Below are positions 1 through 6,767 of a stretch of 10,098 nucleotides of DNA, piece after piece; position 1 is the first letter of the stretch; each line of letters starts with the position of its first letter. Made by a program: the position numbers and the translations under genes. This DNA is from Deltaproteobacteria bacterium (GTDB lineage Bacteria; Desulfobacterota; DSM-4660; Desulfatiglandales; HGW-15), in contig JAFDIX010000061.1 of NCBI GenBank assembly GCA_019307805.1, positions 1-10,098 of the forward strand, written 5' to 3'. The notes below the pieces were generated by a model, which was given only the letters and a program-made list of their open reading frames with translations, did not search any database and was not told the origin of the DNA.

Positions 1-13
1 GAAAGATCTGAAC

Positions 14-39
14 AACCGTGAACCGCTGAACCGTGAACC
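14..39. repeat. Short direct repeat in intergenic DNA
   Basis: AACCGTGAACC occurs at 14-24 and again at 29-39, a period of 15 bases, in non-coding DNA downstream of the corrinoid protein gene. The reverse complement of its core (GGTTCACGG) resembles GGCTCACGG at 9901-9909 near the other edge of the window. It could be a remnant of a dispersed intergenic repeat, but two copies are too few to define a family. No gene is visible in 1-87, and I see no hairpin with a T-run that would terminate the minus-strand operon. Confidence 0.4.
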
Positions 40-87
40 AACCAACCTGTGTAGTAACGCGCCGGATTATTATTAAAGCATGTTGTT

Positions 88-741
88 CTATTTCGTCCCG
101 ACCATCCTTTTCCCAATCTCCACCGCTTCCATGGCATCCTCCCCGTAGGCATCGGCACCTATCCTATCGGCCCATTCCCGGGTAACGACCCCACCCCCGA
201 CCATCACCTTTACCTTGTCGCGGAGACCTGCCTCAACCAGGGCGTCGATGACGCCCTTTTGTTCCCGGAGAGTCGTCGTGAGCAGTGAAGACAATCCAAG
301 GATGTCCGGGCTGTGCGCTTTAACCGCCTCTATGAACTTTTCCGCGGGAACATCGACGCCAAGATCGATGACCGAAAAGGAGGCTGTTTTGAAAAGGGTT
401 GTGACCAGGGTCTTGCCTATGGCATGGATGTCCCCTTCCACTGTACCGATAACCATAACCCCGGAAGACCGGGTTTTTGCGGCCCCCTTCTCCAACGCCT
501 TCTCCAGGATGGCGGATCCTTCCATGGCTGCTTCGCCGGCCATGACCAGTTGCGGCAAAAAGACCTCTTCTCTGCGAAAACCATCCTCCACAATGTCCAG
601 GCCTTTCCTGATGCCCTTATCAATGGCGAGCAGGGGATCCATTTGCATTGCAATGATTTTCTTTGCCAATTCCACGGTGATTTCCTGTTCCCCATCCACA
701 ATGGCCCTGCAAAGGGCGTCCAATATTTCCTGTTCTTTCAT
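88..741 (-). CDS. Corrinoid (B12-binding) methyltransferase-associated protein, MttC/MtbC family
   Basis: This 217-residue cytoplasmic protein carries a cobamide that accepts a methyl group from its partner methyltransferase and hands it to a second methyltransferase. Residues about 1-85 form the helical cap domain, with the family-typical FLPQLVMAGEAM segment at 61-73. Residues about 93-215 form the Rossmann-like B12 domain: D104-x-H106-x-x-G109 is the base-off/His-on motif with H106 as lower cobalt ligand, SSLLTTT lies at 151-157, and GGG at 182-184. Length is normal for the family. The start overlaps the stop of the upstream MttB-family gene as ATGA (738-741), with an AAGGA ribosome site at 748-752, so the two are translationally coupled and presumably work as a pair. 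The stop is TAG; if it were read through, TAA follows after four codons, so no extended product is likely. Family assignment is secure; the methyl donor is unknown. Confidence 0.93.
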   Translation of the reverse strand: MKEQEILDALCRAIVDGEQEITVELAKKIIAMQMDPLLAIDKGIRKGLDIVEDGFRREEVFLPQLVMAGEAAMEGSAILEKALEKGAAKTRSSGVMVIGTVEGDIHAIGKTLVTTLFKTASFSVIDLGVDVPAEKFIEAVKAHSPDILGLSSLLTTTLREQKGVIDALVEAGLRDKVKVMVGGGVVTREWADRIGADAYGEDAMEAVEIGKRMVGTK

Positions 742-2159
742 AGCTTTTCCTTTTCAACGGCCTTTAATATCCTTCCCAGTTCCTGGTCGGCTTCTTTGGA
801 TAAGGGCGCAGGCTTGTGGGTCTTCAAAATGTCTTCCACCTTCTCCCTCGCCAGCCCGACAATATCCCTGGCCCCCTCTTTTTTCCATTTCCCATGGGAC
901 TTTCTTGAACTCAATCGCGGGATATAGTTCTCCTCTTCCCAGAATCGGCCGGTATGCTTCTTGTTCAAATAGGTCCCTGGTATGGGACCAACCTCCTTAA
1001 TGAGGTCGACACAGAGGGTCTCGTCGTCCACCCGGATTCCTTCCAGCAGCCGGCCCATCATCCCGTACATCTCATTGTCTATGACGAGTTGTTCATAACT
1101 GAGCAGGAACTCATCCTCCACTCCGCCTCCGCTGATATTATAATTGACACCTGCCATGACTGCGAGGACCAGTTGTGTGGCCTTTTCATACCCACACTGC
1201 TGATCAGGAACATTGGCATCGCTCATGGGATACAGGGCCATGTAGGGTGTTCCGTAGTAGCGGGCCACCTGCGCAGTGGCTGCACTCAATATGCCCACTT
1301 CCACGGCACCTGTTGCCAGACGACCGGTCCGCATGTCCATGGGAAGTGTCTCGGACCCGTAGAACATGCCGATCCCTGGATTCACGAGCTGGGTCAGGAC
1401 CATTCCGGCCAGAACCTCCGCGTTTTGCATGACCAGGGTACCTGCAATGGTTACGGGAGCAGTGGCCCCCATGGCCGCGCCGCCCTGGACCGAGACAGGA
1501 TGTCCCCCCCGGGCATATTCAATAATGGCCCGGCACATCCCTTCACCGCAGACCAGGGGCGAAGATGAGCAGCTGCATCCCATGATGGTCTCGTCAACGA
1601 CCGCAGCCATCTCCACCATCCATTTTGCACATCCCTTGAGTGCAGTGCCGATGGTGGATTTTTCCGTATGGCGAAAAATGGAGGCCTGGACCCACTCCCT
1701 GAAAACCTCCGGAGGTTTATCCGAGAGGCTCATGGCTGTACCGAAACAGGCATGATAATCTTCCAGGGCATCGATGAGGGTCACCATTTTGTCCACATCC
1801 TCGAGAGTAGCCGTTTTGGGTGCACCGGTGTCCCAATCCACAATCTTGGGGGCGGCATGATTGGTGAAATAGACCTCATCACCACTGAACTTCAGATCAT
1901 ATTTGGGATTTCGTCCCCGCAGGTAGAAGATGTCCGGCTTCTTACCCAGGGCCTCCTCCAGAATGGAAACCGGGAATTTCACAAGCCCGCTGTTCCTATC
2001 CACCTCACAACCCGCATCCTCCAGGATCCTCAATGCCTCTGCATCTTCAAACTTCACCCCGCATTCTCTGAGGACCTCGAGGGTCTTTTCATGGATCCGC
2101 ACCACCTCTTCATCCGTCAGCATTTTCATGGGATTCTCACATCTGTAACCAATACCCAT
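738..2159 (-). CDS. MttB-family (COG5598) corrinoid methyltransferase, non-pyrrolysine
   Basis: This 473-residue protein belongs to the trimethylamine methyltransferase superfamily. It should demethylate a quaternary or tertiary amine and methylate the cob(I)amide on the adjacent corrinoid protein. Family landmarks, numbered from the chosen start, are a glycine/alanine-rich barrel segment GGAAMGATAPVTIAGTL at 226-242, GSETLPMDMRTGRL at 268-281, YPMSDANVPDQQCGYEKA at 310-327, and a C-terminal HTGRFWEEENYIPRL at 402-416. The ATG at 2159 is preferred because AAGGAG lies six bases upstream (2166-2171). An in-frame ATG at 2222 would add 21 residues of atypical sequence. True trimethylamine MttB carries an in-frame UAG for pyrrolysine; here the frame is open throughout, so this resembles the glycine-betaine enzyme MtgB and relatives for carnitine, proline betaine or butyrobetaine. 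Which of these it uses cannot be read from the sequence. The gene overlaps the corrinoid gene by four bases. Confidence 0.92.
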   Translation of the reverse strand: MGIGYRCENPMKMLTDEEVVRIHEKTLEVLRECGVKFEDAEALRILEDAGCEVDRNSGLVKFPVSILEEALGKKPDIFYLRGRNPKYDLKFSGDEVYFTNHAAPKIVDWDTGAPKTATLEDVDKMVTLIDALEDYHACFGTAMSLSDKPPEVFREWVQASIFRHTEKSTIGTALKGCAKWMVEMAAVVDETIMGCSCSSSPLVCGEGMCRAIIEYARGGHPVSVQGGAAMGATAPVTIAGTLVMQNAEVLAGMVLTQLVNPGIGMFYGSETLPMDMRTGRLATGAVEVGILSAATAQVARYYGTPYMALYPMSDANVPDQQCGYEKATQLVLAVMAGVNYNISGGGVEDEFLLSYEQLVIDNEMYGMMGRLLEGIRVDDETLCVDLIKEVGPIPGTYLNKKHTGRFWEEENYIPRLSSRKSHGKWKKEGARDIVGLAREKVEDILKTHKPAPLSKEADQELGRILKAVEKEKL

Positions 2160-2214
2160 GGACCTCTCCTTTCTCCACAAATGTTTCCTGCATCGCGTCA
2201 CCTGAAGCCAGGGT

Positions 2215-2244
2215 ATCATCACGCATAATGAATCGGACTGTCAA
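2215..2244 (-). promoter_or_regulatory. Candidate sigma-70 promoter for the mttB-like/corrinoid operon
   Basis: On the minus strand TTGACA (2239-2244) is a perfect -35 box. It is followed after 18 bases by GATGAT (2215-2220), which matches four of six bases of the -10 consensus. Transcription would start near 2208, giving a leader of about 48 bases to the ATG at 2159. The -35 is strong, but the -10 is weak and the spacer is one base longer than ideal. Confidence 0.4.
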
Positions 2245-2326
2245 GGAGTTCGGGGATTGGATTAATAAGTCTTTGTTAAAGTGCTATTTTTTTACTCAGA
2301 CTTGCATGTAGAAAGCGTATTTTACC

Positions 2327-2356
2327 TTGACACATTCCTTTTCTTCGTTGTATTTC
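2327..2356 (+). promoter_or_regulatory. Candidate promoter of first TRAP binding-protein gene
   Basis: TTGACA at 2327-2332 is followed by an 18-base spacer and TATTTC at 2351-2356. The same arrangement, including the spacer core TTCCTTTTCTTCG, recurs upstream of the second binding-protein gene at 3569-3598. That conservation in non-coding DNA is the main support. The -10 is weak, so an activator may be needed. The region also lies divergent to the mttB-like promoter about 80 bases away, so a shared regulator could act between them. I found no clear palindromic operator in 2245-2326, which is A/T-rich. Confidence 0.5.
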
Positions 2357-2424
2357 AAAAGCTATTAAATGTATAGAAGTGAGAAAGGAGATTTTTGTTG
2401 AGATTTTGAAGGAGTTTTTTTAAC

Positions 2425-2460
2425 CGGTAACGCTTTTGAAAAGGGGGATGATTATGAAGG
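2425..2460 (+). promoter_or_regulatory. Conserved leader and ribosome binding site, first binding-protein gene
   Basis: This 36-base stretch matches 3668-3703 at 34 positions. It contains GTAACGCTTTT, then AAAAGGGGG, then ATG ATT ATG. The GGGGG tract directly abuts the first ATG (2448) but lies six bases from the second (2454), which therefore is the more plausible start. CTTTTGAAAAG (2433-2443) is a small self-complementary element touching the ribosome site. A further upstream AAAGGAG (2384-2390) is also shared by both leaders. Confidence 0.5.
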
Positions 2461-3479
2461 CAAGAAACTGGTTTCTGGTGTGTTTCCTTATCATAACTTT
2501 TGGTATCTTTTTACCCTTGAATGCAAATGCGTCCAGTAATAAACCTGCTCAATTCAGTGTATCAAATCTTTTTCCTCCCACACACCTCCATGCCAAAACC
2601 CTGGAAGCCTGGGGAAGTGCAATAGAGAAGCGCACAGGCGGCAAGGTCAAATTCAATTACTACCATGGCGGCACCCTGCTCAAAGGGCCCAAGATCTACG
2701 ACGGTATTCTGAGGGGGATCACGGACATCGGGATGTCCGTTCTCGGATACAGCAGAGGCGTCTTCCCCGTCCTGGAAGCCGTAGATCTTCCCCTGGGCTA
2801 CCAGTCGGGAATGCAGGCCACCATGGTCATCAACGACTACATCAAGATTATAAAGCCCAAAGAGATTACCAAAGTCAAGGTGCTCTTTATGCATGCCCAT
2901 GGTCCCGGTCTGCTGCACAGCAAGAAGCCTGTCTACAAATTGGAAGATCTCAAGGGTCTGAAAATCCGTTCCTACGGATTTAACGCCAGGATGGCCAAGA
3001 TGCTGGGTGGTGTACCGGTTGCCATGCCTCAACCCAGTGTTTACGAGGCCCTTCAAAAAGGTGTTGTGGACGCGTCCCTGAGTCCCTATGAGGTGCTGTG
3101 GGGTTTTAAGCAGGCAGACGTAATCAGGTCCACCACGGAATGCTATGGCATAGGTTATACGGCAGGATTCTTTGTATTCATGAATCTCGACAAGTGGAAT
3201 GCCCTTCCCGGTGACGTCCAGAAGATAATGGATCAAGTGAGTGCCGAGTGGATTCCCATAGAGGGTGAGACATGGGATAAACTGGACAAGATGGGGAAGG
3301 ATTTTACCATAAAGAAGGGCAACAAGATTATTCCACTCTCGGATGCAGAAAACGCCCGATGGAAAAAGGCCGTCCAACCGGTCATTAAAATGTACATCGA
3401 TGAAAAAAAGAAAAAGGGCATGCCTGCAGAAAAGTACGTAGAGACCCTCAGGGGGCTTGTCCAGAAATACGCCCAGTAA
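2454..3479 (+). CDS. dctP: TRAP transporter substrate-binding protein, DctP family (copy 1)
   Basis: This is a 341-residue exported binding protein that would capture a ligand in the periplasm and deliver it to a DctQ/DctM permease. Residues 1-27 form a signal peptide: basic MKAR, a hydrophobic core from about 6-20, then ANA just before the likely cleavage site. DctP features follow: LHAKTLEAWGSAIEKRTGGKV near 45-65, GGTLLKGPKIYDGILRGITDIG at 72-93 (the family's GavDig region), GLKIR with R172 at the position of the conserved carboxylate-binding arginine, and MPQPSVYEALQKGVVDA at 191-207. The usual DG after VVD is DA here. The ATG at 2454 is chosen over 2448 and an upstream TTG (2436) on ribosome-site spacing, and gives exactly the length of copy 2. 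The gene sits alone between its own promoter and terminator. No permease subunits lie in the window, so it is an orphan here. The ligand is unknown; an organic acid is typical of the family. Confidence 0.93.
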   Translation: MKARNWFLVCFLIITFGIFLPLNANASSNKPAQFSVSNLFPPTHLHAKTLEAWGSAIEKRTGGKVKFNYYHGGTLLKGPKIYDGILRGITDIGMSVLGYSRGVFPVLEAVDLPLGYQSGMQATMVINDYIKIIKPKEITKVKVLFMHAHGPGLLHSKKPVYKLEDLKGLKIRSYGFNARMAKMLGGVPVAMPQPSVYEALQKGVVDASLSPYEVLWGFKQADVIRSTTECYGIGYTAGFFVFMNLDKWNALPGDVQKIMDQVSAEWIPIEGETWDKLDKMGKDFTIKKGNKIIPLSDAENARWKKAVQPVIKMYIDEKKKKGMPAEKYVETLRGLVQKYAQ

Positions 3480-3496
3480 CGAGTCAGGGTAAATTA

Positions 3497-3547
3497 AGGG
3501 GTGCCTGAATGAAGAAGAGAAGGCACCCCTTTTTTTTTTTTTTTTTT
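3497..3547 (+). terminator. Rho-independent terminator after first binding-protein gene
   Basis: A perfect 10-bp stem (AGGGGTGCCT at 3497-3506 with AGGCACCCCT at 3521-3530) closes a 14-base loop and runs straight into 18 consecutive T residues (3530-3547). It lies 18 bases after the stop codon. The same stem sequence recurs after the second binding-protein gene. The T tract is unusually long and may be length-variable or prone to sequencing error. Confidence 0.93.
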
Positions 3548-3568
3548 CACCCGGACAGCCTGTTTAGC

Positions 3569-3598
3569 TTGACACTTTCCTTTTCTTCGCAGTATTTT
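3569..3598 (+). promoter_or_regulatory. Candidate promoter of second TRAP binding-protein gene
   Basis: TTGACA at 3569-3574, an 18-base spacer and TATTTT at 3593-3598 (four of six -10 matches). The -35 box lies only 21 bases after the T tract of the preceding terminator, so the second gene has its own transcription start. Box spacing and spacer core are the same as in the promoter at 2327-2356. Confidence 0.55.
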
Positions 3599-3667
3599 GA
3601 TAATGATATTGATTGGGATAAGCACTGAAAGGAGGAATCGTTTGGGGTTTTGAAGGAATTCATTAAA

Positions 3668-3703
3668 CAGTAACGCTTTTAAAAAGGGGGATGATTATGA
3701 AGG
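3668..3703 (+). promoter_or_regulatory. Conserved leader and ribosome binding site, second binding-protein gene
   Basis: Counterpart of 2425-2460, identical at 34 of 36 positions. AAAAAGGGGG (3681-3690) abuts the ATG at 3691 and is six bases from the ATG at 3697, which is preferred. A second shared purine-rich element, AAAGGAGG, lies upstream at 3628-3635. Confidence 0.5.
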
Positions 3704-4722
3704 TAAGAAATTGGTCTCTGGTGTTCATTCTTGTGTTAACCTTTGGCGTCTTTTTACCCATGCATGCCCAGAATGCGGCTGCAAAACCCGTTCAAATCAG
3801 CTTTTCGAATCTATTCCCTCCCACCCACTTACACTCTCAGACCTATGAAGCCTGGGGCAATGAGATCGAGAAGCGCACAGGCGGCAAGGTCAAATTCGTT
3901 TACTATCATGGTGGTACATTACTCAAAGGTGCAAAGATCTATGACGGTATCCTCAAAGGCATTACTGATGCAGGAAGTTCCGTGCTTGGATACAGCCGCG
4001 GCGTCTTCCCGGCCCTGGAGTCCATTGAACTCCCCATGGCATATAAGAGCGGATACCAGGCGACCATGGTCATCAATGACTTCATCAAAATCTACAAACT
4101 CAAAGCGCTTTCCAAAGTCAAAGTCCTTTACATGCACGCACACGGTCCAGGTCTGCTCCACAGTAAAACGCCGATTTACACAATGGATGATGTCAAGGGG
4201 CTGAAAATTCGGTCATACGGCTTTAACGCGGGTATTGCCAAGAATCTGGGTGGCGTTCCGGTCGCCATGCCCCAACCGGGTGTTTACGAGGCCCTTCAGA
4301 AGGGTGTCGTGGATGCCTCCCTGAGCCCCTATGAGGTGCTTTATGGCTGGAAGCAGGCGGAGGTCATCAAAGCCACCACAGAATCCTACAGCGTAGGCTA
4401 CACCTCCGGTTTCTTTGTCTTCATGAACCTCGCCAAGTGGAATTCCCTCCCCGGTGATGTTCAAAAAATTATCGACGAGGTGAGTGCCCAATGGCCCGCC
4501 AAGCAGGGCAGAGTGTGGGATAAACTGGACAAAATGGGCAAGGATTTTACGTTGAAGAAGGGCAACAAGGTTATCACCCTCTCCCCCGAGGAGAGCGCCC
4601 GCTGGGCCAATGCGGTAAAGCCTGTGGTTGCCGACTATATCAAAAGCAGGAGTGCCAAGGGACTCCCGGCCGCTGATTATGTCAAGACCGTGAGGGAGCT
4701 GGTTAAAAAGCATCAACCTTAA
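3697..4722 (+). CDS. dctP: TRAP transporter substrate-binding protein, DctP family (copy 2)
   Basis: This 341-residue periplasmic binding protein is a tandem paralogue of the preceding gene. The two align without a gap from the preferred starts, and my hand count gives 242 identical residues (about 71%). The signal peptide is MKVR, a hydrophobic core to about residue 20, and an alanine-rich cleavage region near residues 24-29. The KIRSYGFNA segment with R172 and the MPQPGVYEALQKGVVDA segment are kept. Differences cluster in the signal peptide, around 111-140, and in the C-terminal third (261-341). The ligand-proximal segment 171-215 is nearly unchanged (FNARM to FNAGI, MLGG to NLGG, PQPS to PQPG). 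Ligands are therefore probably related but may differ in affinity. It is transcribed from its own promoter and terminated at 4753-4787. No DctQ/DctM is nearby. Conventional ATG at 3691 would add two residues. Confidence 0.93.
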   Translation: MKVRNWSLVFILVLTFGVFLPMHAQNAAAKPVQISFSNLFPPTHLHSQTYEAWGNEIEKRTGGKVKFVYYHGGTLLKGAKIYDGILKGITDAGSSVLGYSRGVFPALESIELPMAYKSGYQATMVINDFIKIYKLKALSKVKVLYMHAHGPGLLHSKTPIYTMDDVKGLKIRSYGFNAGIAKNLGGVPVAMPQPGVYEALQKGVVDASLSPYEVLYGWKQAEVIKATTESYSVGYTSGFFVFMNLAKWNSLPGDVQKIIDEVSAQWPAKQGRVWDKLDKMGKDFTLKKGNKVITLSPEESARWANAVKPVVADYIKSRSAKGLPAADYVKTVRELVKKHQP

Positions 4723-4752
4723 TCCCAAACCGGGCTGTTAACGGAAGAAAAC

Positions 4753-4787
4753 AGGGGTGCCTGAATAAATGAGGGCACCCCTTTTTT
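4753..4787 (+). terminator. Rho-independent terminator after second binding-protein gene
   Basis: A 9-bp stem, AGGGGTGCC (4753-4761) with GGCACCCCT (4774-4782), encloses a 12-base loop and is followed by six T residues. Its stem and the first bases of its loop (TGAAT) match the terminator at 3497-3547, indicating both descend from one duplicated unit. Confidence 0.9.
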
Positions 4788-4823
4788 GTCTTTTCTCTTA
4801 CCAAAAAGCTTGCCTAAATCCCC

Positions 4824-4851
4824 TTGAGACTCTATCATTCTGCTCTATTCC
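4824..4851 (+). promoter_or_regulatory. Weak candidate promoter upstream of iorA
   Basis: TTGAGA (4824-4829), 16 bases, then TATTCC (4846-4851). iorA follows a strong terminator, so some promoter must lie in 4788-4916, and this is the best pair I can find. The match is poor and it has no second copy for support. Confidence 0.22.
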
Positions 4852-4916
4852 CCTACCCCCAATCTTCCACGACAGACAAAGGGGAACCCAACAAATCATT
4901 TTAGGGAGCGAATAAA

Positions 4917-6767
4917 ATGCACAAACTTCTTATGGACTCGCCCGGAGAGGATATCTTTTTGTTAGGCAATGAGGCCATTGCCCGTGGCGCCCTGGAGGCC
5001 GGTGTGGCCTTTACGACCTGTTATCCCGGGACCCCTTCTTCAGAGATCCCGGAACAGTTTTTTGCCATCAGCAAGGAGACTGATCTCTATTTTGAATACT
5101 CCACCAATGAAAAGGTGGCCCTGGAGGTGGGGGCCGGGGCAGCCATCGCCGGCCTGAGGACCATGGTCACCATGAAGCACGTAGGGCTCAACGTGGCCTC
5201 AGATCCCCTCATGACATTGGCCTATCAGGGTGTCATTGGAGGAATGGTCATAGTGAGCGCAGACGATCCTTCTCTCTTTTCCAGCCAGAACGAACAGGAC
5301 AATCGCTACTATGCCCGGTTGTCTTCTCTTCCCATGTTCGAGCCCACCAATATCCAGGAAATGAAAGAAATGACCATCGCGGCCTTTGATCTCTCAGAAT
5401 CGCTTGAGGTCCCTGTCCTTCTGCGGACCACCACAAGACTGAACCATATGCGGGGGGAGGTCACCCTGGGAGACCTGCCACAGAGAAAGACCAGTTCTTT
5501 CTTCAAGAAAGATCCTTTCCGTTGGGTGGCCATCCCGGCGGTCAATAGAAGGCTGCATCAGGTTCTCCTGGAAAAAACTGACCGGGCTGAAGAGCTCTCT
5601 GAAGATTCCCCCTTCAATGAACTTATTGGTGAGGGGAAATGGGGTATTGTCACCAACGGGATCAGCCTGAACTACGTCAAAGATGCGATATCCGACCTGA
5701 ACCTGGCGGACAAGGTGAGCATTCTCAAACTGGGGCTATCCTGGCCGTCGCCCAGGAAATTGTGCGCCAAATTTCTTCGACAGGCGGAGAAGGTCCTGGT
5801 GGTGGAAGAACTGGAACCCATCATAGAGAACGACCTGAATGCCCTGGCGCACAAGGAAGGGATCAAAACGCCTATCAATGGTAAGGGTGTGGCCAGGCTC
5901 TCACGCCTCTATGAATATGATCCCGGCATGGTGAGAGAGGCCATTGCCGAATATTTTGGTGTTCCCTACGAGGCCTCCCCAAAGATAGATACCAGTGATT
6001 TTCCGACGCTTCCCGGAAGGCCCCCCACCCTTTGTGCGGGTTGTCCTCACCGGGCCACGTCCTATGCCATCAAAGAGGTCTACGGTCCGGAGGCCATCTA
6101 CCCTTCGGATATCGGCTGCTATACCCTGGGAATGCTCCCGCCCCTTTCCATGGCCGATCTCGTCTTATGCATGGGGGCCTCGGTGACTACTTCCAGCGGT
6201 TTCTCACTGTCGACAGATCAAAAGGTCATCTCATTCATAGGGGACTCCACCTTTTTCCATTCCGGCATCACAGGACTGATCAATGCCGTACACAACAACC
6301 ATAAATTCACGCTGGCCATTGTGGATAACGGCACTACGGCCATGACCGGACATCAGCCCAATCCCGGAGTGGACCCCGAGCCCCTGGGCCTGGACCGCAC
6401 CAGGGTCTCCATTGAAAAAATTGTCAGGGCCTGTGGTGTGGAGGACGTCCACATGGTAAGGCCTTTTAAGCTGAAAAAGACCATTGAGGCGGTCAGGGCC
6501 ACTTTGGAATATGACGGGATTTCGGTCATTATTTCGGAGGAGTTCTGCCCTCTCTTCGCAAAAGCAACCGGCCAGATGAAGCGTACCAGGCCATTCTATA
6601 TCAACCGCGACAAGTGCAAAAACCATCAGACCTGTATCGGCAAGCTCGGGTGCCCTGCCATGTCCCTTGAAGACGATCAGGTCACAATCAACCGGCTCCA
6701 GTGTACGGGCTGCGCTGTGTGCGCCCAGATTTGCCCGGAGAATGCTATACTCCCTGTAAAAGACTAG
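4917..6767 (+). CDS. iorA: Indolepyruvate:ferredoxin oxidoreductase alpha subunit (IorA)
   Basis: This 616-residue cytoplasmic enzyme subunit would oxidatively decarboxylate an aryl 2-ketoacid to an acyl-CoA, reducing ferredoxin. The domain order is typical: pyrimidine-binding domain about 12-190 with GNEAIARGALEAG and E65 in NEKVALEVG; a transketolase-C-like domain about 240-335; a TPP domain about 370-545 with CAGCPHR at 373-379, GDS at 442-444 and NGTTAMTGHQ at 471-480; and a C-terminal two-cluster ferredoxin domain. The second cluster is canonical (C596, C599, C602, C606-P). The first reads C567-x2-H570-x2-C573-x5-C579-P, with histidine where the second cysteine is expected. Length is normal. 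AGGGAG (4903-4908) sits eight bases before the ATG. The partner subunit IorB is not in the window; the next gene is an MmgE/PrpD protein 118 bases on, with no obvious terminator between, so co-transcription is possible. The substrate could be another 2-ketoacid. Confidence 0.92.
   Translation: MHKLLMDSPGEDIFLLGNEAIARGALEAGVAFTTCYPGTPSSEIPEQFFAISKETDLYFEYSTNEKVALEVGAGAAIAGLRTMVTMKHVGLNVASDPLMTLAYQGVIGGMVIVSADDPSLFSSQNEQDNRYYARLSSLPMFEPTNIQEMKEMTIAAFDLSESLEVPVLLRTTTRLNHMRGEVTLGDLPQRKTSSFFKKDPFRWVAIPAVNRRLHQVLLEKTDRAEELSEDSPFNELIGEGKWGIVTNGISLNYVKDAISDLNLADKVSILKLGLSWPSPRKLCAKFLRQAEKVLVVEELEPIIENDLNALAHKEGIKTPINGKGVARLSRLYEYDPGMVREAIAEYFGVPYEASPKIDTSDFPTLPGRPPTLCAGCPHRATSYAIKEVYGPEAIYPSDIGCYTLGMLPPLSMADLVLCMGASVTTSSGFSLSTDQKVISFIGDSTFFHSGITGLINAVHNNHKFTLAIVDNGTTAMTGHQPNPGVDPEPLGLDRTRVSIEKIVRACGVEDVHMVRPFKLKKTIEAVRATLEYDGISVIISEEFCPLFAKATGQMKRTRPFYINRDKCKNHQTCIGKLGCPAMSLEDDQVTINRLQCTGCAVCAQICPENAILPVKD

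Noticed and set aside
88..90. TAG stop of the corrinoid protein as a possible pyrrolysine codon
   Set aside because: Readthrough would add only a few residues before TAA, the protein already has the full family length, and no pyl genes are in the window.
215..1000. Plus-strand open frame of 261 codons, and another at 313-927, across the mttB-like/corrinoid pair
   Set aside because: Both are antisense shadows of well-supported minus-strand genes; the translations look low-complexity and match no family.
2327..2349. TTGACAC-N-TTC promoter elements read as sigma-54 sites
   Set aside because: The GG and GC dinucleotides of the -24/-12 consensus are not both present, and the sigma-70 reading with conserved spacing fits better.
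2384..2410. Possible leader mini-ORF after AAAGGAG in both binding-protein leaders (TTG then two codons then TGA)
   Set aside because: Only three codons, with a TTG start and differing residues in the two copies; the conserved purine run can be explained as part of the duplicated leader.
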